Shown here: piece after piece, positions 6,746 through 12,640 of the stretch
Layout of the letters: each line of letters begins with the position of its first letter
Numbering within the stretch: position 1 is the stretch's first letter
NCBI GenBank assembly: GCA_034435035.1
Contig: DAOTXW010000034.1
Span: forward strand, 1 to 12,640
Source: JAHEME01 sp034435035
GTDB taxonomy: Bacteria > Chloroflexota > Anaerolineae > Aggregatilineales > UBA3940
Reading direction: 5' to 3'
DNA length: 12,640 bases
Notes under the pieces: generated by a model
Seen by the model: only the letters and a program-made list of their open reading frames with translations
Databases searched by the model: none
What the model was told of the DNA's origin: nothing
Translations under genes and position numbers: made by a program

Positions 6746-6782
6746 TGAATGCAGGGGGCGCCTGAGGGGGAAAGGAACCGTC

Positions 6783-7175
6783 ATGGAAGCCAAACAGATC
6801 CTGGTGGTGGAGGACAACTCGGACGATGGCCTTATGCTCCGCCATGTCGTGGAAATGGTCCTGAAGCATCAGGCGGCTCTGGCCCCCGACGGCGCGCAGG
6901 CCATCCGCCTGGCGGAGCAGCAGCAGTTCGATCTGGTGCTGCTTGATATCAACCTGCCGCAGGTGAATGGGTGGGACGTGGCCGAATCGCTGCGCCGGCT
7001 GGCGGGCTACGACCGGGTGCCGATCATCGCCGTCACCGCCTACGATCTGGCCGGCTACCGTGAGCGGATGCTGCAGGCCGGCTGCGATCTGTTCCTCACC
7101 AAGCCGTTCAGCCTCAACGCCCTCACCGACGCCATCACGCGCTTCCTGCCGCCGGAGTCGGCGCCGGCGGGGTAA
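6783..7175 (+). CDS. Single-domain (CheY-like) response regulator
   Basis: A 130-residue stand-alone receiver with no output domain, so it probably acts by protein contact or in a phosphorelay. The receiver residues are complete: acidic pair E10-D11 in VVEDN, phospho-acceptor D55 in VLLDINLPQVNGWD, T85 in AVTAYD and K107 in LTKPFS. I place the start at ATG 6783, which gives the usual short lead (MEAKQILVVED) and has GGGGAAAGG about 6-7 bases upstream. An in-frame ATG at 6726 would add 19 residues that do not look like a receiver and would fall on the -10 region. It converges on the histidine kinase gene with an 80-base gap, and that kinase or an orphan kinase is its likely partner. Confidence 0.92.
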   Translation: MEAKQILVVEDNSDDGLMLRHVVEMVLKHQAALAPDGAQAIRLAEQQQFDLVLLDINLPQVNGWDVAESLRRLAGYDRVPIIAVTAYDLAGYRERMLQAGCDLFLTKPFSLNALTDAITRFLPPESAPAG

Positions 7176-7255
7176 CAGCGACCGGAGGCGCATCGGCACC
7201 GGCGCCCCCGGTTGATTCGATTCACCGCCGCCCTCGCTGGCGCGTCTGACCCGCT

Positions 7256-8605
7256 CTACGCGGGCTGCGCGACGGCCGCCACGGGCGCCTTCAGCGGCAG
7301 CGTGACTTCGAACGTGCTGCCCTTGCCCAGTGTGCTCGTCAGGCGGATCTCCCCGCCCATCAGCCGCACCAGGTGGCGCGTGATCGTCAGCCCCAGCCCG
7401 GTGCCGCCTTTCTGGTCGCCGGAGGCATCCAGCTGGCGGAACTCCTCGAAGATGCGCTCGTAGTCGCGCTCATGCACGCCGCGGCCCGTATCGATCACGC
7501 GGATGCGCCAGTGTCCGGGGTCGGGCGCGTCCAGCTGCAGCTCCACCGAGCCGGCATCCGTATACTTGACTGCGTTATCCACCAGGTTCAGCACCACCTG
7601 GGAGATGCGCGTCTCGTCCCCCACGATCTGCCGGGGCATATCCGGCGCCACCGTGATGTTCAGGGTCAGGCCCTTCTGGTTGGCGCGGGGCGCCAGCGTG
7701 GTCTCGGCCAGCTCCACGAGGTTGCTCAGGTCGAAGGCGTACTCGGTGATCTCCAGCTCGCCGGCCTCGATCTTGGCCAGATCGAGGATGTCGTTGATCA
7801 GGGTCAGCAGGCGCCGGGCGTTGCTCAGGACGCGCCGCAGCCCGCCCTCCTGCAGATCGGTCAGCGGCCCGTAGACCCCGCGCAGCACCAGATCGGTGAA
7901 GCCGATGATGGCGTTGAGCGGGGTGCGCAGCTCGTGGCTGGTGCGCGCCATGAACTGCGACTTCATCTGGCTGGCGTCCTCCAGCTTGCGGTTGACCTGC
8001 ACCAGCTCGTAGGTGGCGTCGTTCAGCGCGCGGCGCAGGTCGCGGGTCGCCAGCTGGCTGATGAAGGCGGTGAACAGCAGGCCGATCGACACGATGCTGA
8101 TCAGCAGCGCGGTGGTCGTCCCGGGAGGGGCCGGGGCCTGCGGCACCAGCCCGCTGCCCTGCAGGGCCAGGCTGCTGGTCCACAGGCCGATGCCGATCAG
8201 GGCGATGACGTAGCTGCCGGACGGCCCCAGCACCATCCCGGCGATGATCACCAGCACGGTGAAGGTGGGCGCCACCCCGCCGAACAGCCCCTCGATCAGC
8301 AGGCCGTTGCCGGTGACGACCAGCAGGAAGTAGATCAGCAGCAGGTAGCCGCTGGTTTCCACCCGGTCGCGCCGGGCCAGGAAGTGGGCCAGCCAGCTGG
8401 CCGGGATCATGACCGCCGTCATGCTGAACGTCACGGCGACCTGCCACACCGGCTGTAGATACAGCGCCAGGCCGAACACGAGGACCACCGGCAGCAGCGC
8501 CAGCTGCAGCCGGTTAGAGATGGCGAGCAGCAGACGCTTCCGCCGCGCATACTCCAGCATAACGAACGGCGAGCGCGCGTCAAAAGGATCGGCAGATGCG
8601 CTCAT
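7256..8605 (-). CDS. Membrane-bound sensor histidine kinase
   Basis: A 449-residue inner-membrane kinase. About six hydrophobic spans lie in residues 33-184, with no large extracellular sensor and no PAS or GAF domain, so it probably senses within the membrane. A short coiled linker (about 188-215, NDATYELVQVNRKLEDASQ) leads to the HisKA domain with the H box SHELRTPLNAIIGFT (H224). The catalytic domain has the N box NLVDNAVKYT (340-349), G1 DTGRG (372-376), F box FEEFRQLD (386-393) and G2 GTGLG (401-405). All are intact, so it should be active. It lacks its own receiver. It is the last gene of the minus-strand receiver-methyltransferase-kinase operon, starting 16 bases after the methyltransferase stop behind GGGAGG. 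Confidence 0.95.
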   Translation of the reverse strand: MSASADPFDARSPFVMLEYARRKRLLLAISNRLQLALLPVVLVFGLALYLQPVWQVAVTFSMTAVMIPASWLAHFLARRDRVETSGYLLLIYFLLVVTGNGLLIEGLFGGVAPTFTVLVIIAGMVLGPSGSYVIALIGIGLWTSSLALQGSGLVPQAPAPPGTTTALLISIVSIGLLFTAFISQLATRDLRRALNDATYELVQVNRKLEDASQMKSQFMARTSHELRTPLNAIIGFTDLVLRGVYGPLTDLQEGGLRRVLSNARRLLTLINDILDLAKIEAGELEITEYAFDLSNLVELAETTLAPRANQKGLTLNITVAPDMPRQIVGDETRISQVVLNLVDNAVKYTDAGSVELQLDAPDPGHWRIRVIDTGRGVHERDYERIFEEFRQLDASGDQKGGTGLGLTITRHLVRLMGGEIRLTSTLGKGSTFEVTLPLKAPVAAVAQPA

Positions 8606-8621
8606 CGGAGCCTCCCGCCCC

Positions 8622-9704
8622 TCACTTACCGCCGGCCAGCGCCGCCGCGGGCTTGTGCCCGTTAAAGACGCCCACCGGGGTGGCGATCTTCAGGTGGACG
8701 CCGTGATCGGCGTACCAGCGCCGGAACTCCTCCCGCCAGAAGAAGCCATACGAGTTCTCGCTGGTGCGCACCACCAGGTCGAAGTAGGGGTTCATCTCCG
8801 GTTTGGTGGACTGGGTGCCAAAGACCAGCCCGCCGGGCTTGAGCACGCGCACGATCTCCGCGATGGATTTGACCGGGCTGGGCGTCCAGTGCAGCACCAG
8901 CGAATGGAAGGCCGCGTCGAAGGTGGCATCGGCGAAAGGCAGGCTGGTGGCGCTCGCCACCTGGAAGACGGGGCGGTTCTCGTCCGTCAGCGGCGGATGG
9001 CCGGGGTCGATCTCATCGATGTAGCCGGAGAAGCTCTTTTCGGCCAGCTCCAGCAGGGTCGGCACCGGGTCGATGGCGGTGATCTTCACCTGCCCGTCCA
9101 GTTTCAGCCACAGCTCGGCGGTTTCGCGGCCGCTGCCGCAGCCTACCTCCAGCAGGCTCTTGCCGCGCAGCCAGGCGGCCTCCTCGTCGGTCAGGTAGGC
9201 GAAGGCGGCGTTGCGGACGGTGGTGTAGATGGCCGCGCCCAGCGTGCGGTCGAACCGGGTGAGCAGCTGCCGCCCGTCCTCCTCGAAGCTCTGGGAGAGT
9301 TCCACCGGCTCGTTGCGCAGCCGCGCCGGGATGGCCCGCGTCATGCCCTTGGCCATCATGTGGAAGTTGCGGACGCGCTTATCGGTCTGGGCGATGATCT
9401 TCTCGAAGTCGGGCAGCGCGTGCCGGGGGTTGAGCCGGTAGAGGTCGCCCTCCCGCGAGAGCAGCTTCTTCTTGTCATTGGCCAGCACATTGAACAGCTC
9501 GCGGGTGTACTCGCTGTCCACGTAATTGAAGTGGGCCAGGATCTGCCCGTAGGTGCGCGGTTCCTGGAGGTAGTCGAACACCCCGTCGGCGGTGAGCACC
9601 TCCAGCACGTAAAAACGAAAGATCTCGTCCACCTGCCGGGTCAGCCGCAGCGTTGACCCGATGCCTGAGATAATGACCTGCCATACGCGCAGCGTCTCGA
9701 TCAT
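8622..9704 (-). CDS. SAM-dependent methyltransferase with N-terminal helical/winged-helix-like region
   Basis: A 360-residue class I methyltransferase. The Rossmann domain begins at motif I LLEVGCGSGR (184-193), with the acidic end of strand 2 in ITAIDPVP (D212), a SATSLPFADATFD segment (251-263) typical of ubiE/Methyltransf_11 proteins, and VLKPGGLVFG (287-296). The first 170 residues are helical (DEIFRFYVLEVLTADGVFDYL and later LYRLNPRH) and resemble the winged-helix dimerisation domain of small-molecule O- or C-methyltransferases. No membrane span is evident. The ATG at 9704-9702 overlaps the receiver gene's TGA as ATGA, and a GGAGG lies just upstream. Being locked between a receiver and a kinase suggests its activity belongs to the same signal response. 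The substrate is unknown. Confidence 0.88.
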   Translation of the reverse strand: MIETLRVWQVIISGIGSTLRLTRQVDEIFRFYVLEVLTADGVFDYLQEPRTYGQILAHFNYVDSEYTRELFNVLANDKKKLLSREGDLYRLNPRHALPDFEKIIAQTDKRVRNFHMMAKGMTRAIPARLRNEPVELSQSFEEDGRQLLTRFDRTLGAAIYTTVRNAAFAYLTDEEAAWLRGKSLLEVGCGSGRETAELWLKLDGQVKITAIDPVPTLLELAEKSFSGYIDEIDPGHPPLTDENRPVFQVASATSLPFADATFDAAFHSLVLHWTPSPVKSIAEIVRVLKPGGLVFGTQSTKPEMNPYFDLVVRTSENSYGFFWREEFRRWYADHGVHLKIATPVGVFNGHKPAAALAGGK

Positions 9705-10234
9705 CCCTCACCTCCACGATGTGTGCCATCCGTCGAAAGGTCGCTGCCGGAGTCCCCGCGCTCCGGCGTCGGGCTGTGGGCTGTGTCAGGCGCAGCGTTC
9801 GCTGCCTGTGCAGAGGGAGCCGGAGTCAGCGCGGCGCTCGCCGCCGGCGGTTTGCCGGCCCCGCTGTTGAGGTAGGGCGTGATGAACTGGATGAACGCGT
9901 CGATGTCGATGGGCTTCGGGAAGTAGTCATCGCAGCCGGCTTCCAGCGCCCGGGCGCGGTCGCCCACCATGGCGTGGGCCGTCAGGGCCAGGATCGGCAC
10001 GTCGCGGAAGGCTTCGTCGCTCTTGAGCGAGCGCGTGGTTTCCCAGCCGTTCAGCTTGGGGATGGTGAGGTCCATGAGGATCAGCTCCGGGCGGAACTCG
10101 TAGGCCAGGAGCATCGCCTCGCGCCCATCGCGGGCTATCCTGAGGTTGTCTTCGTGGAGGAGGTAGGTCAGGACATGCTGCACCAGAGTCAGGTTGTCTT
10201 CTTCGTCTTCGACCAGCAGGATTCGCATCGCCAT
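9701..10234 (-). CDS. Response regulator receiver protein with disordered C-terminal tail
   Basis: A 177-residue protein. The receiver occupies about residues 1-122: acidic cluster E9-D10-E11 in LLVEDEEDN, phospho-acceptor D55 in LILMDLTIPKLNGWE, T85 in LALTAHAM and K107 in FPKPID. The HAM stretch and PKLNGWE are typical of receivers that work with hybrid or HisKA kinases. Residues 124-177 are Ala/Pro/Ser/Asp-rich with no predicted fold and no DNA-binding domain. I chose the ATG at 10234 because GGAG lies 6 bases upstream; the open frame to 10378 adds 48 non-receiver residues. It leads the operon with the methyltransferase and kinase, so the kinase is its probable partner. Confidence 0.9.
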   Translation of the reverse strand: MAMRILLVEDEEDNLTLVQHVLTYLLHEDNLRIARDGREAMLLAYEFRPELILMDLTIPKLNGWETTRSLKSDEAFRDVPILALTAHAMVGDRARALEAGCDDYFPKPIDIDAFIQFITPYLNSGAGKPPAASAALTPAPSAQAANAAPDTAHSPTPERGDSGSDLSTDGTHRGGEG

Positions 10235-10441
10235 GTCGCACTCCAACTTCTGCGCTGCGGCAGCGAAGGGCTGTCGCGCGTGACCATTTAGGTGCAGCAG
10301 GCCGGCGAACGAGATTCGCCCGGCAGGAGCCTGTGCGTCAAAGTGGAAGTCGTCGCCCTGAAAGCCGGACTGATCCACCGAATCGACGGGATGCAGTTGT
10401 CAGAAAAAGCGAGAAATACCCAAGATCGTATAGTAGATTAC

Positions 10442-10470
10442 AGTATAAGGGTTAACCGGACGGCAGGTCA
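10442..10470 (-). promoter_or_regulatory. Candidate promoter for the receiver-methyltransferase-kinase operon
   Basis: On the minus strand TATACT (10447-10442) is preceded 17 bases upstream by TGACCT, a weak -35. A second TATACG-like -10 follows a few bases later. The start codon is about 200 bases downstream, which would give a long leader, so this is tentative. Confidence 0.3.
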
Positions 10471-10601
10471 CTAGTACCGGAGGGGGATAGCGGCCCAATT
10501 ATTCGGGTGAGGGGAGACGGCCTGCGCCGGGCAAAGAGAGGCACAGGGTCAGCGCGCAAACCGGGCAGGACTCATGGCTGCGGCTGCAGTCGATCACGCT
10601 G

Positions 10602-10619
10602 CCATGATGTTCCCATGAT
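10602..10619 (+). repeat. CCATGAT direct repeat upstream of the DUF5131 promoter
   Basis: CCATGAT occurs at 10602-10608 and 10613-10619, 11 bases apart (one helical turn), ending 7 bases before the -35. This is a possible activator or repressor site. Confidence 0.3.
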
Positions 10620-10626
10620 CTGACAA

Positions 10627-10656
10627 TTGACAAGCGGATATCTGTGAAGATATACT
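10627..10656 (+). promoter_or_regulatory. Near-consensus promoter with an overlapping palindrome, drives the DUF5131 gene
   Basis: A perfect -35, TTGACA (10627-10632), an 18-base spacer and a -10, TATACT (10651-10656). The inverted repeat ATATCT-GTGA-AGATAT (10638-10653) covers the spacer and the first half of the -10, which is where a repressor dimer would block polymerase. The expected leader is about 27 bases. The ribosome site before ATG 10691 is weak (only GGA in CCGGATCCC), so a strong, repressible promoter is paired with poor initiation. Confidence 0.7.
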
Positions 10657-10690
10657 GAGATTTTAGAACAGATTTTCTGCTCCGGATCCC

Positions 10691-11473
10691 ATGAATAAGC
10701 AGGCGAAGTCTCAGGGCAAGCGCGGGATTGAATGGACCGACTACACCTGGAATCCGGTCGGTGGGTGCCAGCATGGATGCCGCTGGGTCATGCCCGATGG
10801 CTCGGTTGCTGAATGTTATGCCGAGACCGTAGCGGAAAGGGTCGCAAATGCTGCCTATCCGTACGGGTTTGAACATCACTACTGGCGTCCTGAGGTGCTG
10901 AGCAGGCCGCTGGAACTCGTGAAACCAGCGCGGATCTTCCTCGACAGCATGAGCGACCTCATGGGGCACTGGGTCAGCCAGGAGGAAATTGAACAGGTGC
11001 TGGATATCTGTGGCAGGGCGCACTGGCATCAGTTCCAGCTGCTGACCAAGAATGCGCCCCGCCTCCTGAAGTTTCAGTTCCCACCCAATGTGTGGGTTGG
11101 CGTGAGCGCGCCCCCGTCGATCATGTTCGGCAGGCGGCTTTCGCTTGATCAGCAGACACGGATGCTGCATCGCATGCTGGATATTGTGGCGCAGGTCGAG
11201 GTGCCTGTGCGGTGGATGAGCATTGAGCCATTGAGCTTCGATATTGCGCCGCTGCTGCGAGGGAGCAACTTGCAGTGGGCAGTGATCGGCGCGGCGACGA
11301 ACGGGGCGAAGGCGTATCAGCCCCGACGCGAGTGGGTGGAAAGAGCGCTGGATGTGTTGGAGGGCCAGGGAACGAGCGTGTTCTTCAAGGGCAACCTGAT
11401 CTGGGAGCCCTGGCGAGAGGAGTTCCCGGAAACTGGCCCTAGTCAAAAAGCGTTGGTGGCTTCGCTGACTTAG
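10691..11473 (+). CDS. DUF5131 / phage Gp37-Gp68-like 'three-Cys-motif' protein
   Basis: A 260-residue protein of the DUF5131 (PF07505) family. The signature IEWTDYTWNPVGGC (13-26) is followed by cysteines C26, C30 and C42 (C-x3-C-x11-C, then YAE); in simpler members the last cysteine is much closer, as in radical-SAM enzymes. Other conserved blocks are RIFLDSMSDLMG (81-92), QLLTKNAPRL (116-125), NVWVGVS (133-139), WMSIEPL (175-181) and AVIGAATN (197-204). The family is thought to have a radical-SAM-like TIM-barrel; the reaction is not known to me. The C-x3-C-x11-C triad would hold an iron-sulfur cluster, which is inference. The gene meets tcmP tail to tail with a 35-base overlap, and its stop TAG is followed by another in-frame TAG. 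Lower GC than its neighbours suggests transfer. Confidence 0.88.
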   Translation: MNKQAKSQGKRGIEWTDYTWNPVGGCQHGCRWVMPDGSVAECYAETVAERVANAAYPYGFEHHYWRPEVLSRPLELVKPARIFLDSMSDLMGHWVSQEEIEQVLDICGRAHWHQFQLLTKNAPRLLKFQFPPNVWVGVSAPPSIMFGRRLSLDQQTRMLHRMLDIVAQVEVPVRWMSIEPLSFDIAPLLRGSNLQWAVIGAATNGAKAYQPRREWVERALDVLEGQGTSVFFKGNLIWEPWREEFPETGPSQKALVASLT

Positions 11474-12302
11474 TAGATTGTCGCCAGAATTTGTCGCCGA
11501 GGGGATTCTTACTCGCAAATATCAGGCTGTAAAGCTCCACGTTCTTGGAATTGTTCACCGCCATATACTGCCCGCCCAGTTCCGGATCAATGTCGATGTA
11601 GTAACCGAATGCTTCCAATCGTCGTCGATAGAAATCGATGATCGCCCGGCGTTGCATGGATGGCCTGGTTTGCTCCCAAACCTGTCGCCAATCTGGAGTG
11701 CCAAAGAAGCGGTCAACCGCATCAAGATTTCTTCTACCAATACTGCGTTTCAGCCCTCCCGTCGAGAAGTTGATGATCAGATCCATCTTCTTCATTCTGG
11801 CGAGTCTTTCAACGGTAGTCCATTCGAGTTCCAGTCCTTCGGGATCCAGAAAAGCGATGTTGAAACAGGAGTAGAATCCTTCACGATACACTGCATCCTG
11901 CGCGGCAATTTCTCGGCAGACTGTGTCAACGACTCCATTCAAATCTCCACAATGTATACTGACTCGCTCGGCTAACGGGCTTTCAGAGACTCGCTTCTTC
12001 AATGCCTCATTGAGTTTGGGATCAAGCTCATTGAAAACAAATTTATCCGGAGGGAATGGAGCGTTAAGAGCAAGCAGGGGTGATCCAAGAATGATAGAGC
12101 CATCCTCCTTCAGTCTGTTCTTACCGGGGCCAGCCTGAAGGTCCAGGTAATATCGTGCCCGCCAGGGATGTTTGTGCATGGCGGTATTCGTCTGATGGAG
12201 GTAATGCTCCAGGGTTTTCAGCTTATAGTCAACATAAGCCTGTGCGGAGCGCATAGGTAGGCCATCATCGACAGCATCCAGGTAGGGATTCGTTTTTGTC
12301 AT
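11439..12302 (-). CDS. tcmP: Three-Cys-motif partner protein TcmP
   Basis: A 287-residue protein of the TcmP family, which is repeatedly found beside DUF5131/three-Cys proteins, as here. It resembles a Rossmann methyltransferase: YYLDLQAGPGKN (51-62, a motif I-like glycine loop with D54), GSPLLAL (73-79), FVFNELDP (88-95, E92), HCGDLN (117-122), AFLDPEGLELEW (150-161, D153) and DLIINFSTGGLKRS (174-187). The D-x-A-G-P-G loop and FLDP motif are characteristic of the family. No transmembrane or DNA-binding domain is visible. Its function is unproven; a nucleic-acid or nucleotide modification role with DUF5131 is inference. GGAG lies 6 bases before ATG 12302. Base composition is clearly low (12001-12060 is 24 of 60 G or C). 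It converges on and overlaps the DUF5131 gene by 35 bases. Confidence 0.9.
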   Translation of the reverse strand: MTKTNPYLDAVDDGLPMRSAQAYVDYKLKTLEHYLHQTNTAMHKHPWRARYYLDLQAGPGKNRLKEDGSIILGSPLLALNAPFPPDKFVFNELDPKLNEALKKRVSESPLAERVSIHCGDLNGVVDTVCREIAAQDAVYREGFYSCFNIAFLDPEGLELEWTTVERLARMKKMDLIINFSTGGLKRSIGRRNLDAVDRFFGTPDWRQVWEQTRPSMQRRAIIDFYRRRLEAFGYYIDIDPELGGQYMAVNNSKNVELYSLIFASKNPLGDKFWRQSTKSAKPPTLFD

Positions 12303-12323
12303 GATAGCTCCCGGGGGCTGGAT

Positions 12324-12347
12324 CTGATAGTCTGCTGATAGTCTATC
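12324..12347. repeat. Tandem 11-base-period operator-like repeat before tcmP
   Basis: CTGATAGTCT occurs at 12324-12333 and 12335-12344. The second copy extends into a palindrome, GATAG-T-CTATC (12337-12347). It overlaps the tcmP -10 and the presumed transcription start. Confidence 0.75.
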
Positions 12348-12367
12348 TGTTGAGTGCGCAGCTGCAA
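12340..12367 (-). promoter_or_regulatory. Candidate tcmP promoter
   Basis: On the minus strand TTGCAG (12367-12362), a 16-base spacer and TAGACT (12345-12340). The leader would be about 30 bases. The tandem repeat described at 12324-12347 sits on the -10, so repression or autoregulation is likely. Confidence 0.5.
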
Positions 12368-12372
12368 ATCCG

Positions 12373-12640
12373 TTACACCTCCCCCGGCACTGCCTCCCCC
12401 GGCCCCGGCCTGCCCCGCCACCGCCCCGGCAGCAGGGGGGCGATCCCCTGCAGTTCCTCCGCGCTGAAAGGCCGCAGCAGGGCCGCCGCCGCCGCGTAAA
12501 CCGCCAGCCCGCCCGCCGCCGCCAGCGCCGCGCTGATCGGGGCCAGCGCCGCTGCCCCCCCCCCCATCAGCGCGGCCGCCGCCAGCGGCGTCCCCACGAA
12601 GCCGCCCCCCGCTACCCGTCCCCGCGCCCCCCCCAGCACC
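12373..12640 (-). CDS. C-terminal end of a probable polysaccharide/lipid flippase (enters from the right edge)
   Basis: The last 88 codons of a gene that begins beyond base 12640 and ends with TAA at 12375-12373. The visible part has two Ala/Gly/Leu-rich membrane-span-like stretches (about residues 17-36 and 38-58 of the fragment), then LLRPFSAEELQGIAPLLPGRW and a short basic, proline-rich tail. A final span followed by RPFSxEE...LLP is the ending I associate with Wzx/MurJ-type flippases of the MOP superfamily. The frame crosses long homopolymers (11 G at 12565-12555 in coding sense, 8 G at 12634-12627, 7 G at 12610-12604), so a length error or slippage would change it. The GTG at 12639 is probably internal. 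Confidence 0.5.
   Translation of the reverse strand, partial: VLGGARGRVAGGGFVGTPLAAAALMGGGAAALAPISAALAAAGGLAVYAAAAALLRPFSAEELQGIAPLLPGRWRGRPGPGEAVPGEV

Larger units (their letters stand above)
10235..10690. other. 456-base divergent intergenic region, start of the low-GC segment
   Basis: No convincing gene. From about 10380 the base composition falls (10381-10440 is 24 of 60 G or C), marking the left side of the DUF5131/TcmP insert. It holds a candidate promoter for the receiver operon (10442 and upstream) and a very good one for the DUF5131 gene (10627-10656). A 60-codon plus-strand frame at 10292-10474 has no ribosome site or recognisable sequence and is not called. Confidence 0.7.

Noticed and set aside
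7250..7264. Hairpin CCCGC-TCTAC-GCGGG between the convergent regulator and kinase
   Set aside because: A 5-base stem without a T tract that overlaps the kinase stop codon; expected by chance at this GC content.
5129..9656. Long frames at 5129-6352 (minus), 7373-8458 (plus) and 8409-9656 (plus)
   Set aside because: Same reason: antisense to the beta-helix, kinase and methyltransferase genes, low-complexity composition and no ribosome site.
10292..10474. 60-codon plus-strand frame in the intergenic region
   Set aside because: No ribosome site, no family resemblance, and composition changes midway through it.
10499..11518. 339-codon minus-strand frame across the DUF5131 gene
   Set aside because: The plus strand encodes all conserved DUF5131 blocks over the same bases. 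The minus translation has no recognisable domain and would run on from tcmP without a spacer.
10474..12390. Possible inverted repeat bounding the low-GC insert (10474-10486 against 12378-12390)
   Set aside because: Only about 11 of 13 bases pair in G/C-rich sequence, and the right copy lies inside the flippase coding end. No target duplication or transposase is present.
1..12640. tRNA, rRNA, CRISPR, riboswitch, insertion sequence or replication origin
   Set aside because: None seen by eye: no repeat-spacer pattern, no transposase and no cloverleaf-like sequence. Covariance-model searches were not possible here.

Overview
The window is GC-rich bacterial DNA with dense, short-spaced genes. Most of it looks like about 70% GC, and one hand-counted 60-base line inside the phosphomutase gene is 77%. 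Gene content and protein style suggest a member of the Chloroflexota (Anaerolineae or relatives): a hybrid histidine-kinase/receiver neighbourhood, an SGNH hydrolase with an SH3b-like domain next to a probable MBOAT acyltransferase, and a right-handed beta-helix secreted protein. That taxonomic placement is inference from style, not from a marker gene.

Left part (1-3106, minus strand): five tightly packed genes form one apparent operon, read right to left. They are a secreted SGNH/GDSL hydrolase, a small lipoprotein, a 39-residue single-pass membrane miniprotein, an aminoglycoside-phosphotransferase-like kinase, and the start of a multi-pass membrane protein (probably MBOAT) that leaves the window. 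Two junctions are 4-base ATGA/GTGA overlaps. Together they suggest envelope glycan or lipid acyl modification.

Middle (3107-6400, plus strand): a phosphoglucomutase/phosphomannomutase is followed 7 bases later by an EmrE-type small multidrug transporter, then by a secreted beta-helix protein. After it (6436-6745) lie the remains of an MNT nucleotidyltransferase/HEPN toxin-antitoxin pair. The MNT has lost its start and the HEPN has lost nearly everything after about 16 residues.

Signalling block (6783-10234): a single-domain response regulator on the plus strand converges with a minus-strand operon of a second receiver protein, a SAM methyltransferase and a membrane histidine kinase. The receiver-methyltransferase junction is an ATGA overlap.

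Right part (about 10380-12370): a roughly 2 kb insert of visibly lower GC (60-base lines at 40-53%). It holds just two convergent genes: a DUF5131/phage Gp37-Gp68-like 'three-Cys-motif' protein and its known companion TcmP, a Rossmann-like protein. Their 3' ends overlap by 35 bases. Each gene has its own good sigma-70-like promoter with an operator-like repeat on the -10 region. This is the best candidate for a poorly described, transferred system here. The window ends in the 3' end of a probable polysaccharide flippase gene that contains an 11-G tract.

I saw no tRNA, rRNA, CRISPR array or insertion sequence.
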